A program made the position numbers and the translations under genes. From NCBI GenBank assembly GCA_003665825.1, contig QPFY01000002.1, positions 1,550,001-1,614,000 on the forward strand: a stretch of DNA of 64,000 nt. Direction: 5' to 3'. This DNA comes from Microbotryum silenes-acaulis (taxonomy: Eukaryota; Basidiomycota; Microbotryomycetes; Microbotryales; Microbotryaceae). Shown one piece after another: positions 1 through 10,708 of the stretch. The number at the start of each line of letters is the position of its first letter. The first letter of the stretch is position 1. The notes under the pieces were generated by a model. It was not told the DNA's origin. It searched no databases and worked only from the letters and a program-made list of their open reading frames with translations.

Positions 1-299
1 TTATGATGGTGCCCGTGGTCGAGCCAACGGATCAATGACAACCCCGGTACTCCACAAGTAACATCTCGCCAGCCATAACAGCGTAATGCTACTGGGTTGG
101 GAGATGCGTCCTGCTGCCTGGTTGATGCTGATCTGGCATGCCGTCGCGTGGGTGCGTGACACACCGAGCTACGACACCCCCAGCCCCAGCCCCAGCCAAC
201 CCGCCCTCATCTTTTGAATCCTCTTCTATTGTCCACTTGTGCCCACTGGCCTCCACGAACGTCACCAGCTGTGAGTGGCGGTCGGCGCAGTTCGCAGTC

Positions 300-366
300 G
301 GGTTCCTCGCCGCCGCCGCCGCCGCCACCGCCGCCGCGGTCGTCGTCGTCGTCGAGCTCGCGGCGA
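300..366. repeat. GCC and GTC trinucleotide run
   Basis: A run of GCC triplets passes into GTC triplets. It encodes poly-Ala then poly-Val, or poly-Gly and poly-Asp on the other strand, depending on frame. It is a simple low-complexity tract and explains most long frames around it. Confidence 0.7.
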
Positions 367-1523
367 GCGGGGTGGACGAAATTCTGCCCGTCGCAAGGGC
401 CAGCCTCGAGCGGGGCGAATCGTCGAGGTCGTTCGTCGTGGGTCGAGAGGTGTACGCTGATCTCCTCGAATTCGGATGGTCGTCTCCACAACGGCACTCG
501 GCACGGTAGGGTAGGGGCAGGCTATACTCACATGTTGTCGATGGGTAGGAAGCTGAGCAAAACTCGAGGCGAGGCGCAGGCTTGACCCTAGCCTCTCAGC
601 CTCCGCCTTTGCCTTTTTGCCCCGGCGCATCCTCGCGCATCCCCCCCTCCAGCCCAGCCAACCCGCCCAGCACCAACTCGTCGAGAAGCAAACTTGTTAG
701 CCGCCCCCTCGCGGTCCTTACCGCCAGGCTCAAAACGCAAGAAGCAGCGTTGCAGCAAGCTTCATACATCGTTCTGGGATATTTTTAAAAGATCCCATAA
801 ATACATTTCAAATTTTGCTTCACAAGCCTCGTAAAAAGCATACAATTTTCCGCCTGTATTGTGAGACGCAGGCAAAGCGAATCGGCCGCAGAGAGGAAAA
901 CTGCAGGATCCTGGTTCGTTCCCGTTTGCTTCCCGTCCTTCTACCTCCACGCTCCACGCTTGTTCCACTCTGGAATCCCCAACTCCTTCTCCCCCGCCAT
1001 GCTCGTATTTCAGTACCCATCCTGAGTTCCCTCTTTCTGCACCACCGCCCTCGAGGTGCAACAACCTCTCTTGAAGCCGCCGATGCAGCTGCGAAGCTTT
1101 TCCTTCGAGTTTCTTCACGTCAGCCCGTTTTCGATCACAGGTCTCATCGATTTGTCTGCTACCGCCAGCACGAACAGATGTATTGCCGCTGATACCACAG
1201 GATCTGACCACCTCTTCGTGACTGTGACCATTGGGGCACGGGAGGAAACGGCTCTCCCTTTTCCTCGCGAAGGAGCTCGAGATCGTGAGAGTCGACCCGG
1301 AAGGAGGGGGGACCTTGCGGTCTCGGCTGTTACCACGTGAGTAAATTTTTCATACATTTCCTTTCTTCCCAAGCCTCTGTCTCCTGCTCGTCGGGTCTCG
1401 ATTATATCTACCTGAGCCGCTTTCGACATTCAGCTCCTCTTCGGCTTTCCCCCTTCCTCTTTTCCAAACATGATGATACGGAGCTTGGTACTCCTATTTT
1501 ATAACTGGCACCTCTTATTCTAG

Positions 1524-1671
1524 GGGTCGGACAGATTCGCCCTTGCCTCCTCTTGTGGGCCCCTTTTTCTTCTCAAAGCATCCCGTAAGATCTGCTTTGT
1601 GGAGAGGGAAGGGTTCTCGAGGAGGCTCGGGTTTGAGCAGCTCCTTCTTCGATGAGTTCAACTTGTTCTGA
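1524..1671 (+). CDS. Possible 3' terminal exon of an unidentified small gene
   Basis: After a TTCTAG acceptor an open frame runs 48 codons to a TGA at 1669-1671. It is rich in Ser, Gly and Pro and ends in FFDEFNLF, an aromatic/acidic tail that does not look random. Upstream exons would lie in 1056-1489, but I could not join them in frame with confidence and I do not recognise the family. It could equally be chance. An RNA-seq track would decide. Confidence 0.2.
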
Positions 1672-2118
1672 TCCAAACTATACACATACGACTCTCCAAT
1701 TCCATCACTTTTCGAAACCTACATTGATCACGATGGACTTGTGCTGACTGTGTTTGGAAATCGCTCTGCTTCGTTGCAGATCTCGTTTACTCGGCTCGAC
1801 TCTCATTACGTCTTAGACGGGCGTAATGGAACTGCTCTGAAGCATCTCTGCTAAAAGCTCTATCTTTGCAATTTGAACATGCACATTTGCTCTTTACACC
1901 ACGTGACATCTTTGCATTTTGATCTTGTCCTTCCGGGAAAGCCCATCCTTTTCAGCGCAGTCGGCAACTCTGCTCGAATCTCGCAAGGAGGACAATCCTC
2001 TCCACGCCTCATCCTGACCACACCGGATCCAGCTATTGCAAACAAGAAGAGAAATGATCTACGTCGAAGCACGCTCTCTCTCGCTTTCCCCTTGTATGGG
2101 AAGTTTTGATGTGATGTT

Positions 2119-2851
2119 TTAAGCCTCCTCCTCTCCGTCGTTCAATGCCTCGGAAGCGAAGAATTTGAGGGTGAAGGTGTCGGGGCTTGTCGAGACGACG
2201 CGGAGCCATTCTCGGACTGTGCGAACGTGGAAAGGTGGAGCGATGGCAGAGAGGGGTCAGTTCTATAGAGACACGATTGCTCAAGGGGAATCGCGATCTC
2301 TCCCAGAAATCCTCTCCAACGAGAGGTCCTCAATGAAAAAGAGATTCCCTGAAAGTCCAACGTACGCATGTTCTTCTTGAGGAACTTCTTGGTCAAGTAC
2401 TTGATGTACCTCTTGCTCATCGGGACGGAGCTGGTGATGGCGATCTTGCCCGCGCCGGCACTTTGGACCGAGATGACGTCGCCGAGTTGACCGGTCTTGC
2501 CCTCGTGCTTGATCGAGTTGATCAGGAATTGCTGGTACGCCTCGGCATCGAACTGAGAGAAGAAAGGTGGAAGGGTGCGTAAACGGAGAGGGTAGGGAAA
2601 GGGATGGAGGCGCGACCCGAGTTCCGATGAGACGAGAACTGACGATCTTGTTGTCGGCCGGGGCCGAGAAGTCGACGATGAACTGGTGCGAGCTGGTGGC
2701 GGCGGCCTTCTTCTTGTTCTGGTGCATATGAGAAACCCAATGGGGAGAGCGAAGCAAGGTTCGGAAGTCAGAGGAGAGTCAGCATTGTCATACGCGCGTA
2801 GGCGAGATGGTGGTGCTGCACCAAAGGACTGACAGCAGCGGTGGGAGTCAT
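2119..2851 (-). CDS. RPL22: 60S ribosomal protein eL22
   Basis: This encodes the large-subunit ribosomal protein eL22, a small basic rRNA-binding protein of the cytosolic ribosome. Four exons read 2851-2834, 2718-2644, 2552-2366 and 2216-2119, giving 125 residues, the usual family length. The diagnostic core is clear: HQFIVDFSAPADNKI, then KIAITSSVPMSKRYIKYL, KKFLKKNM and, across the last intron, LREWLRVV, followed by the acidic tail NDGEEEA. The first exon codes only six residues (MTPTAA) and both its donor and the second donor are GTCAGT; the third is GTACGT. A tiny first exon is common in fungal ribosomal protein genes. The long overlapping frame at 2142-3275 is exon 3 read through its introns, not a separate gene. 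Confidence 0.93.
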
Positions 2852-3711
2852 TTTTGAGTATAACTGTGTGCACGTAGAAAGAACAGATCAGCCCAACCGT
2901 CCCTGCGACTTGAAGATGGTCGGTCCATTGTTGGTTGTAGCAGCTGTCCCTCCCAAGCCGACCATGACCACGAGCGGCGACGATCGCGCGAAAAAAAGCC
3001 ACCACGCCTCGACGAGCCACGGTAGGTGCGATCGGATCAGGGCATGGGACGAGGCTGGGGGAGGTGGTACAGTGATGGGGTGTGGAAGTAGCGACGAACG
3101 AGTGCATGCAGCGACGTACGTTTTGAACGGGGACGACGATCAGAACGCAACCTCCCTTCTCCACGCTCGTGTGCCACTTTTGATCCTCCCTGGCCCGGCG
3201 CTTTGGGCTGGCTGGCGGCCCGGGCCATTTCCTCAGCGCCGCGAAGTCGCTCGTGCGCCGCGCCGCCTCAGCCAAAGCGCCAGCGCACCAATCTCGATCT
3301 GGGGCGAGATATAACTAAGCTCTGCCCGTTAAGATTTTTTGGTGTTGTTGCTCTACTCACACAACAAGTAGCTTATCTTCTTATTTTCGTCCTGGAGACA
3401 TGAGAAAAGAGTACCCGCGACATGACTGAATACTGCACAAATTTGCCGGCTATTTCGCGCTGGCGCCTCGATCGGGTCACCGCGTCCGTGCGTGTCCGTG
3501 CGCAAGCGCGCATAGTTGCGCTCCGGCCCGGTGCATATTGCTTCCTCTGCACATCCTTCTCTCAGGCTCCCAGGGGGCCACCTAAGCCGCCAAGTGTCGA
3601 CCCGCTGCCGGACCATCGCGCTCTTGGGCAATTGGTCGTGGCACTCACCCACAACATACGCATCCATCACCAGCGCCACCACCATCACCACCACTCCAAA
3701 GACGGGCGCTG
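2852..3711. other. Divergent intergenic region between eL22 and a membrane protein gene
   Basis: This 860 bp lies between two divergently transcribed genes and should hold both promoters. A CAC/CAT-rich tract sits at 3662-3702, just upstream of the plus-strand start. I see no convincing gene. Confidence 0.5.
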
Positions 3712-4842
3712 ATGGCTCTGAGCTCCACTTCGGCCTCGTCCTTGATGAAGCCGAAGGGGAAAGCGCTCGTCGGCGCGATCGCCCTCGGTTCGCTCGTGTT
3801 CCATTTCGTACTGTCGTCCAAGCTCGGCTGGGTCTCGTCCCATCTGGCGAGTGATCGCGAGGAAGAAGACTGGAGGAGGCTCGAAGGTATCCGGGCCGTG
3901 ATCGGGGTCGGGAGAGCCGTGTCGCTCGCTTCCGGCGCGGTCGCCGCGCTCGGGCTCTACGGCATCGTCAAGGACCATCTCCCCTTCCTACGCCTCTTTA
4001 CGCTCAACTCGTTCATCTCGCTCGGTGGAGAACTCGGTCTGCTGCTGGTCATCGTCTTTCTCGCATCGTCGTCCTCGTCGAGCTCGGTCACGTCGTCCGT
4101 GTGCGCGTCCATCTCCAACTCGGACATCTCGCTCGAACTCTTTGGCTGGTCCCAAGAGACATGCGAGGAGCGCTTCAGCTCGTTGCTGCTCACCTTCCTC
4201 GGTTTCGCCGCAACCGTCTCGTTGCTTCGAGCGTGGTGCTCGGTCCAGGTGCTCGGGTACTACACCAACCTGTCCAAACGACTGCAGCGTCGACCCCACC
4301 TCTCGATCAACGTCCGAAGTGCGACGGCGTCCAGCTCGGGCGACCGCTACTACGATCGAGAAGCCGATTCGGCCGGAGGCGGATATGCAGGATCTTTGTC
4401 GTCCAAACGTCAACGCATCTTTCTCCTACCTCAACCGATCGATCGACAACGTGATGGCTTGGGTGTCGATGTCCCCTTGCTGTCCTTCACCTCCAGTACA
4501 CCGGATACAACCTCATTCCCTTCGACAAGCTTCCCTCCTACGACGGGGCACACGACTCTTACCCCGATTGAAGAGACGCCCAAGTATCTCGTGTACGCGC
4601 CAGTGATGATGACGGCCGAAGAAGCACGCACCATTGGAGCTCGTGAGCTCGTGCTCGGTAGTGGGAATGGGCGGATGAGATCTCGTTCGAATCCGAACAA
4701 CAACCATTCAGTGTCGACACCGCTGAGCGCGCACCCCGTCTCTGGACTCGATTCGCCAACACCGACGCCGACGGCTTACATTCCCTCTTTACTGTTGCCG
4801 ACAACGGACGAAGCTCCGAACGTGAAAGGCAAAGTAGCCTGA
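3712..4842 (+). CDS. Predicted four-helix membrane protein, fungal, unknown function
   Basis: This is a single-exon frame of 376 residues. The first half has about four hydrophobic segments: residues ~18-36, ~65-85, ~95-120 (ending in a Ser run) and ~155-175. The second half is Ser/Thr/Pro-rich and probably disordered and cytoplasmic. A short Glu/Arg-rich loop (DREEEDWRRLEG) follows helix 1. The layout resembles small fungal tetraspan-like proteins, but I do not recognise a named family. The start was chosen as the first ATG after the GC-rich leader, just ahead of the first helix. A poly-Ser run at residues ~119-127 comes from repeated TCG codons. Confidence 0.7.
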   Translation: MALSSTSASSLMKPKGKALVGAIALGSLVFHFVLSSKLGWVSSHLASDREEEDWRRLEGIRAVIGVGRAVSLASGAVAALGLYGIVKDHLPFLRLFTLNSFISLGGELGLLLVIVFLASSSSSSSVTSSVCASISNSDISLELFGWSQETCEERFSSLLLTFLGFAATVSLLRAWCSVQVLGYYTNLSKRLQRRPHLSINVRSATASSSGDRYYDREADSAGGGYAGSLSSKRQRIFLLPQPIDRQRDGLGVDVPLLSFTSSTPDTTSFPSTSFPPTTGHTTLTPIEETPKYLVYAPVMMTAEEARTIGARELVLGSGNGRMRSRSNPNNNHSVSTPLSAHPVSGLDSPTPTPTAYIPSLLLPTTDEAPNVKGKVA

Positions 4843-5319
4843 GTCGTAGGATTTCCAAGAGGTAGAGGTGGGCGGCCGCTCTCTATCGCTTTTAGTGGGG
4901 TCCGATTCTTCCATCAGTCTTAGCATGCCATCATTTCGCAGTGTCCCCGCCATGTCGTCTTTATGTCTGTTCTTTGTTCCGTTAAGTTTTCTGTCAACCC
5001 TTGTCGCGTATCCACATCTCTCTGTCTTCATTGACAATCGATGAACCACCAATCAATACTTGAAACCCTGTTCGGTCGTCGGGACGATCGATCGACGTGT
5101 AGGAACGTTATATGAAGTAACAATTTTGTTACTTGTGAGCTTCGTTAGCTTCACTCGAGGTCCAGCGCCTGAAAATTTCGTCTCTTTGTGTGAAGACCAG
5201 TTGGAACTAATTTTCATTCTCATTCGACATCTTCGGCCCGGCGCCGAGGGTAAGCGATAACTCGTGGAGCTCGACTCTTTCTACTCTTGACCGTATACTC
5301 GCCTGGAGAAAGTAGCGCC
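4843..5319. other. Intergenic region
   Basis: This holds the 3' flank of the membrane protein gene and the 5' flank of the acetyltransferase gene. There is no recognisable gene or repeat. Confidence 0.5.
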
Positions 5320-6241
5320 ATGGCACCACCTGCACCTTATCAAATCTTTCTGTGCGAGACGCCAGAGGACGAGAAGCGATGCTTGGATATCAGGATGTAC
5401 GTCACTTGCTCGAAACGATCGTCGAGACGGAGTTGCACTGCAGCCGAAGCTCGCGGCGGTCCATTCACGAAGCGATCGAGCTGATCGCTGACCTTCTGCT
5501 ATGCATTCACCACCGCCGAGCAGAGAAGTCTTCATCGACGAACAAGGCTTCTCAATGGAAGATGAACTGGACGCAAAAGACCCCGGATCGGATCACCTCA
5601 TCTTGGTCGATACGGAGACGGAGCAAGACATCGGGACGATTCGTTGGTATCCCCCGATGGGGAAATTGGGTCGGCTGGCGGTGAGGAAGAAGTATAGGGG
5701 GATTGGGGCTGGTCAGTTGAAAGCTTTCGGCGTGGGAGAATGGATTTGATGTGGGGTAACCGACTGAGAGGGTCCTGTATGTGCAGGTAAATGGCTCGTC
5801 GACGCCTTGGAAGATCATTTAAGATCGAGGAGGGGCAAAGGCGGGATCGCGAACGAGGATAAAGACGAGGTCTTGATTGTAGCAAATGCTCAGATCTATG
5901 CGGAGAAGTTTTATAACAAGGTAAGCCGTACACTCGCCAAAGGCGCCGGCGAGAATACTGTTGTTGTAGCTGGTTCGAAGGTGCAAAATCTGATCTGTGG
6001 GGAATCAGATGTGGGCTCACTTTGCTGAGGTGGGGATGATTTTACGTGCAGTGCGGATACGAGGCGGATGGAGTTCCATTCCAAGAGGTGAGATCTCTGG
6101 AACATATTGTTGAAGATACCATCGAGGATGCTGACGGGGGGATCTGTTATCTCGGTCGACGTCGTTGGTGCTTTTTTTTTTGATTTATTTTCACAGGACG
6201 GTGCACCGCATTTGAGGATGGTCAAGACGTTGAAGATCTAA
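5320..6241 (+). CDS. GNAT-family N-acetyltransferase
   Basis: A predicted acetyl-CoA-dependent N-acyltransferase with unknown substrate. Five exons fit: 5320-5397, 5524-5711, 5787-5920, 6052-6087 and 6197-6241. The spliced protein starts MAPPAPYQIFLCETPEDEK and contains VFIDEQGFSMEDELD, the motif shared by small GNATs of the ElaA/YjcF type. The acetyl-CoA loop follows as RLAVRKKYRGIGAGKWL, whose last glycine is completed across intron 2. It ends CGYEADGVPFQE then DGAPHLRMVKTLKI. Donors are GTACGT, GTCAGT, GTAAGC and GTGAGA. At about 160 residues it matches a stand-alone GNAT domain. The family call is firm; the substrate is not known. Confidence 0.85.
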
Positions 6242-6494
6242 TGTAATATCATAGAGTATTTTATTCCGATTCGCACCGGGTTCAGACTCGTGATTCTTCC
6301 CGCATTGGGCCGAACTTACAAAGTGACATATCCCCGAAAATCACACGAAAGCCGAGTACTAGCCGAGTGCGCGTGCCAGACCTTGCCAGACCGGCGCGCC
6401 GGGACCGCGTCCCTCCTCTGGCTTCCGCGAACATCGATATCGCCGCGTACTATTCCAGCAGGTGGTGCACAATCCCATCCGCACGCTGTCCAAA

Positions 6495-9400
6495 ATGGGC
6501 TTCTGTCAACGATGTGGCGAAATCACGGTCACTCCTCGATGTAAATGCGGTGGATCTGCTAAAGGTAGGATCAGCGAACCAGGGACTGATGCGACCGCGA
6601 CGAACTCGGCGACGATGCGATGTCGATCGCTCGCTCAACATCGCCGAGCATCGACGGGACGGACTGCTGAATCCGTCACTGATCGCTGACAAGGGTCGTC
6701 TGCGATCAACAGAGACTTCGACGCAACTCCTTTTCAGAGGATCGTCCGGGGATAAGTGGAGCCAGAGGTGAGTGACTGATCGTGTACTCCAGCTAGGAGT
6801 CTGAGCTCGCACCTACCGCCTGTTGTGGCCTGTTGTGGCCTGTTGTGGCCTGTTGTGGCCTGTTGTGGCCTGTTGTGGCCTGTTGTGGCCTGTTGTGGCC
6901 TGATGGCGCCGTCATGGACTCATGGTGGCTCGAGCGGAGGTGGAGGCAGTTGAGCATGCGCATGATTAGTTTGGACGTAGAGCTGATCCAAAGCCTTTCT
7001 TGTGCTTTAGATATGTCGCCAAGACCACCAGCCCCTCAGCGGCATCCCTCTTCGCGCCAGCGCCAATCTCGTCCGCGGCGGCGACAACCTCGTCAACCTC
7101 AAAGCTGGGCCCCACCTCGACGAGTTCTCCGAGTGCCACCCCTCACGGCGGAGCTCACCTTCCAGCATCTACCACCTCCGGTACGCCCGTTCGACCACCG
7201 ATCAAAAGAAATCCTACTACTTTTGAGAATCACGAATTGTCGAGTGTTTTCGGGAGCGTGCTCAGCCCTAAGGATCAGTGGGAGTGTGCCGCGTGCCAAC
7301 ATCGCTTCGTCCAGGTTCGTCTCAACCGGTGCTTGCGTGGGTGCTCCTGTTTTGGGGTCCTCGGGTCAGCCCAGGACTCATGAGGGGCCGTCTCTCTAAC
7401 GCCGTACCGGGTATCATGTTGTCCAGGAAGAGGTCATCTACCCCCACCCCAACGCCAAGGTGGACGCGCAGCTCTCCGAGCTCTACTTTTGCCGCGAATG
7501 CTTCGCCGAAAGATTCAGCAAAGGCACTTGGTTCGTTTTCAATCTTCGAAAAGGATGTGCTGTTGACTTCTTCTTCCACCTGCTGACCCAAAGTCATTAT
7601 TGTATCTGTATCATAGCAAGAAGTGCAAGTGTGCGGTCCTGTCAGATGCTCCGTTCATCAGGCATGATGACCGACTATGGCACGAAGTGAGCAACAGAGT
7701 TTGGAAACTTGGTTAATCGAGGCTGACGAGTGCACTTTCCTGTAGTCGTGCTACACCTGCTCCTACTGCTCGGTTAGCTTTTCAACTGCCATGAGAATCC
7801 GGTTCGTGCACCGAAACTGACTCAATCGGGCGCTGCACCGAATTGTCCATCAGGATCCGCAAACCGGTCCAGTCATCGACTTCGCAGGAAACCCAAGCTG
7901 TGAGGCCTGCTTCGATAGCGAGGCGTACAAGACGAAAGGTGTTCCACCGTCCCCCCATTTAGCCCAGAAAGGGTTCGACATGGGTCCAGTCAAGGCGAAT
8001 TTGCGACCTGCGCCGAGCAAATGGGGCGGCTCGAAAGCGAAACTCAACCTCTCTCCGGCAGTGAAGCCGACAACTCAGACGAGATATGGTCAGGATCACA
8101 GCAACACCCCCACAGAGAATAGGAACAGTGCTCTGTTGGCCGGAAACGATCGAGCGGTTCCGGATTGGCGACTTCGGAATGAAAGGGAGAAGAGCCCGAT
8201 CGCGGCGTCTTTGGACGAAATGGGCAACACGTTTCGGCGACTGGGGTTGGAGCGGAGCGAATCGCCTGTTGCGTCGTCGAAGCGGACCAATATCGCTGCA
8301 CAGTCGACACCAGTGTCTTCGCCGACCTCTTCGACGTACGGCCGCGACGTGACTGGCGCCCCCGCGGTTGGGAACACCACATCGCGCACCGCCCCTGTTT
8401 GGAGCCAGGTGCCGCCCATCACCAAATCTATCCAAGCGAAGGAGAGATCCTCGCCAACAGAATCGACACATTGTTCGGTGTGCGATCTCGTACTCGGATA
8501 TGGGGAGTTTGTACAGCTTCAAGGAAAAGCCAGTGTCATGCACAAAGCGTGCTTCCTCTGCGGTGGGTGTCGCAAACCTCTCGATCAGGGACGACATGTT
8601 GAGGCTGAGGGTCATATTTGGCATCAAGACGTAAGAAGCGCAGGGAGGATCCGACATGCGTTCTTCGCTGTGAAGTGCTGAACCGTATTTGCAACCCGAC
8701 AGTGCGCTCCACCCCCCAAAATGTTGCGAACCATCGAAACCTCTCTCGCCGAACCGCAGCTAGGCCAGCCGCGCAAGCCATACGTACCCACGAGCCCCGT
8801 ACAGGACCCGTGCTGCCGAAGTTGTCGGCTCGTACTCGGCCTTGGATACAACATCAGCACGTCGGGGGGTACCGTGAACTACTGTGCTCAATGCTTCAAG
8901 TGCGCAGCATGCTCGCAACTCTTTGGAGGGATCCCTAGTCATCGATCGTTCATTGAGGTGGCAGGCTTGCCGTACCATATCAGAGTGCGTCGAATAATCC
9001 GTCTCTCTTATGTGTGCTCACATCTGCTACTACTCTTCCCTTCTAGTGCGCGCCTCCTCCATCCCCCCAGAGGGCCGAGGAGAACCCATCGACCCCTCTT
9101 CGAGCCTCGACATCACGGGCTCCATCCTCGTTACCTCTGGCGCCTTCGCAAACCAAGATCTTCCACACTCCACCCAGCATCAATTCGGCAGAGAAACCTA
9201 GATCCATCTTTGCGACGCGCGAGCGCCCTCCCGAAAACCTCGGTGGACTGCTCGTGTGTGCGGGCTGCAGTGTTCGAGCGACGGAGCGCGAGACCAAGTC
9301 GGGGCCTTTGGGTAAGAGATATCACCCACGTTGTCTCAAGTGTGGATTGTGCAGTCGTACGGTAGACTCGGAGAGTCGGATCGGCGCGAATGGAGAGCTA

Positions 9401-9571
9401 CGGTGCGAGAGTTGTAGGGTAAGTCAGGCCAGGGGAGGGGAAAACCTTGATTGAGAAGTTTCTGACGCGACGTTGCGCATTCAACAGAAAATCGAGGCAA
9501 GACGATCGACCAATCCTCGGTCGAGCTTTATACATGTACCCTCTGTAGATGCGACACCATCGAGGTACTAG
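6495..9571 (+). CDS. Multi-LIM-domain protein
   Basis: A zinc-binding adaptor of the fungal LIM group, probably acting in cytoskeleton or polarity complexes (inferred from family; paxillin-like Pxl1 is one comparison). It starts with a Cys-rich box, MGFCQRCGEI...CKCGG. A Ser/Thr/Pro linker follows, then WECAACQHRF and YFCRECFAERF, exons near 7619-7680 and 7745-7770 with more CxxC pairs, and the pair CSVCDLVLGYGEFV...CFLCGGCRKPL. Next come CRSCRLVLGLGYNI...CFKCAACSQLFGG and CAGCSVRATERET...CLKCGLCSRTV. That gives about three to four LIM modules spread over about ten exons, with a stop at 9569-9571. The last exon reads KIEARRSTNP...ATPSRY. The intron near 6770-7010 carries a 10 bp tandem repeat. 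Internal exon edges are approximate. Confidence 0.8.
6821..6900. repeat. Eight perfect 10 bp tandem repeats in an intron
   Basis: The unit TGTTGTGGCC is repeated exactly eight times. It lies inside an intron of the LIM-domain gene, so copy number changes would not alter the protein. Perfect identity suggests recent expansion. Confidence 0.95.
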
Positions 9572-10708
9572 TCACTGTACATCGTTTTGAGCCGACCGGA
9601 GGACCGATGGTCTCGGCGCAGCTTACGTCCTCTTCAGTACGAACCAGGGGACAGCTCCAGATGTCTCGATAGCCAGGGGTGTAGCTGAATGTGCAGACAG
9701 CGTTGATACACATTGGTATTATAAGTGCTAAGAATATGTTTAATCCTGCACCTAGTGCGGCGACCGATCACTTGGGATCCAAATGAGAGCCGAAGATCTC
9801 GAGGTAAGTTGGGCTCGAATCGCGACGACTGCAAAGACAGGGAGGGTAACGTATGCCCGTTCAGAGTTCAAGGATGCGACTCGTAGATAGGGCAATCATC
9901 TACTCAGGCACTGTACGTTCTGAAACCGCTGGTCACTGGAGCTCGATGTACACTAGCGCCGCCACATGGTCCGCTCGGCATTCCAGTACGGTAATGACAG
10001 ACTCTGTCTACCCAAATAATGAAAAAACAAAGAACGGAACCGCAGTCGGAGCCGCGGTGCAACGCAGCCTGATGCGTGCACGTGAGGAAAAGGAAAAGGA
10101 AGCAAACACCATGAACATCAACAACACATCCCCACTTCTTCTCCATCCTCGAGGCCGGACGCATCCACCTCGTGATCCTCTTCGATAATACCGTGGCTCG
10201 TCCCACCCTGAAGGCGCGCATCCTCGCTTCGAAAGACAACGGGAACGGCGTCCGGCGCTCGCCCCAAGTCTGTCCCACCAATTACCAAAAGAGACGCTCC
10301 GACGGGCAAACCGACCGCATGACTGAAGGGGACATGTGCGCATGCAGCTTGAGGAAACGCCAGGTACCAGGTGCCAACCGGGTTTTGGGATCGGATGCGG
10401 CCGTTGTGGGGCCATGTATCGGCTGAGGGAGAGTATAGTGGTATGTTTGTGGGTGTCAAGATGTACATATATGGCTCCCGGGGCGTTCATATTACTCTCT
10501 GCTTACGGGGAACTCTTCGATCTACGACTAAGAACCGTGTCCCTCTCCGAGTCATGATCAGGGAGGCTCGCCCCGCCGAGCGCTCGATGTAGTGCAATGT
10601 AGGTTCTTTTATGTAGATGTAGATTCCTGTGCGAAGGCGGTGCAGATAGTTAAACGGCTCATCTAACTAAGCCACCTTCAACTGTTTCTTGGGTGCGGGC
10701 TCGTAGAC
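9572..10708. other. Intergenic region before the copia element
   Basis: No recognisable protein. This is where the 5' LTR and primer binding site of the downstream copia element would be expected. I find no match here to the putative LTR sequence at 14987-15189, so the 5' LTR appears lost. Confidence 0.45.

Larger units (their letters stand above)
1..2118. other. Mostly unassigned sequence, no recognised gene
   Basis: I recognise no conserved protein here. Overlapping open frames on both strands at 89-630 arise from GCC/GTC triplet-rich DNA and look like low-complexity shadows. On the minus strand a good donor (GTGAGTATAG) follows an ATG near 535, so the 5' end of a minus-strand gene running off the left edge is possible but unproven. 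On the plus strand, splice-like signals near 1339 (GTGAGTAA), 1435 (TTCAG) and 1523 (TTCTAG) hint at a small multi-exon gene ending at 1671. Confidence 0.3.

Noticed and set aside
2142..3275. 377-codon minus-strand open frame
   Set aside because: It contains eL22 exon 3 read through introns; ribosomal protein conservation and splice signals explain it.
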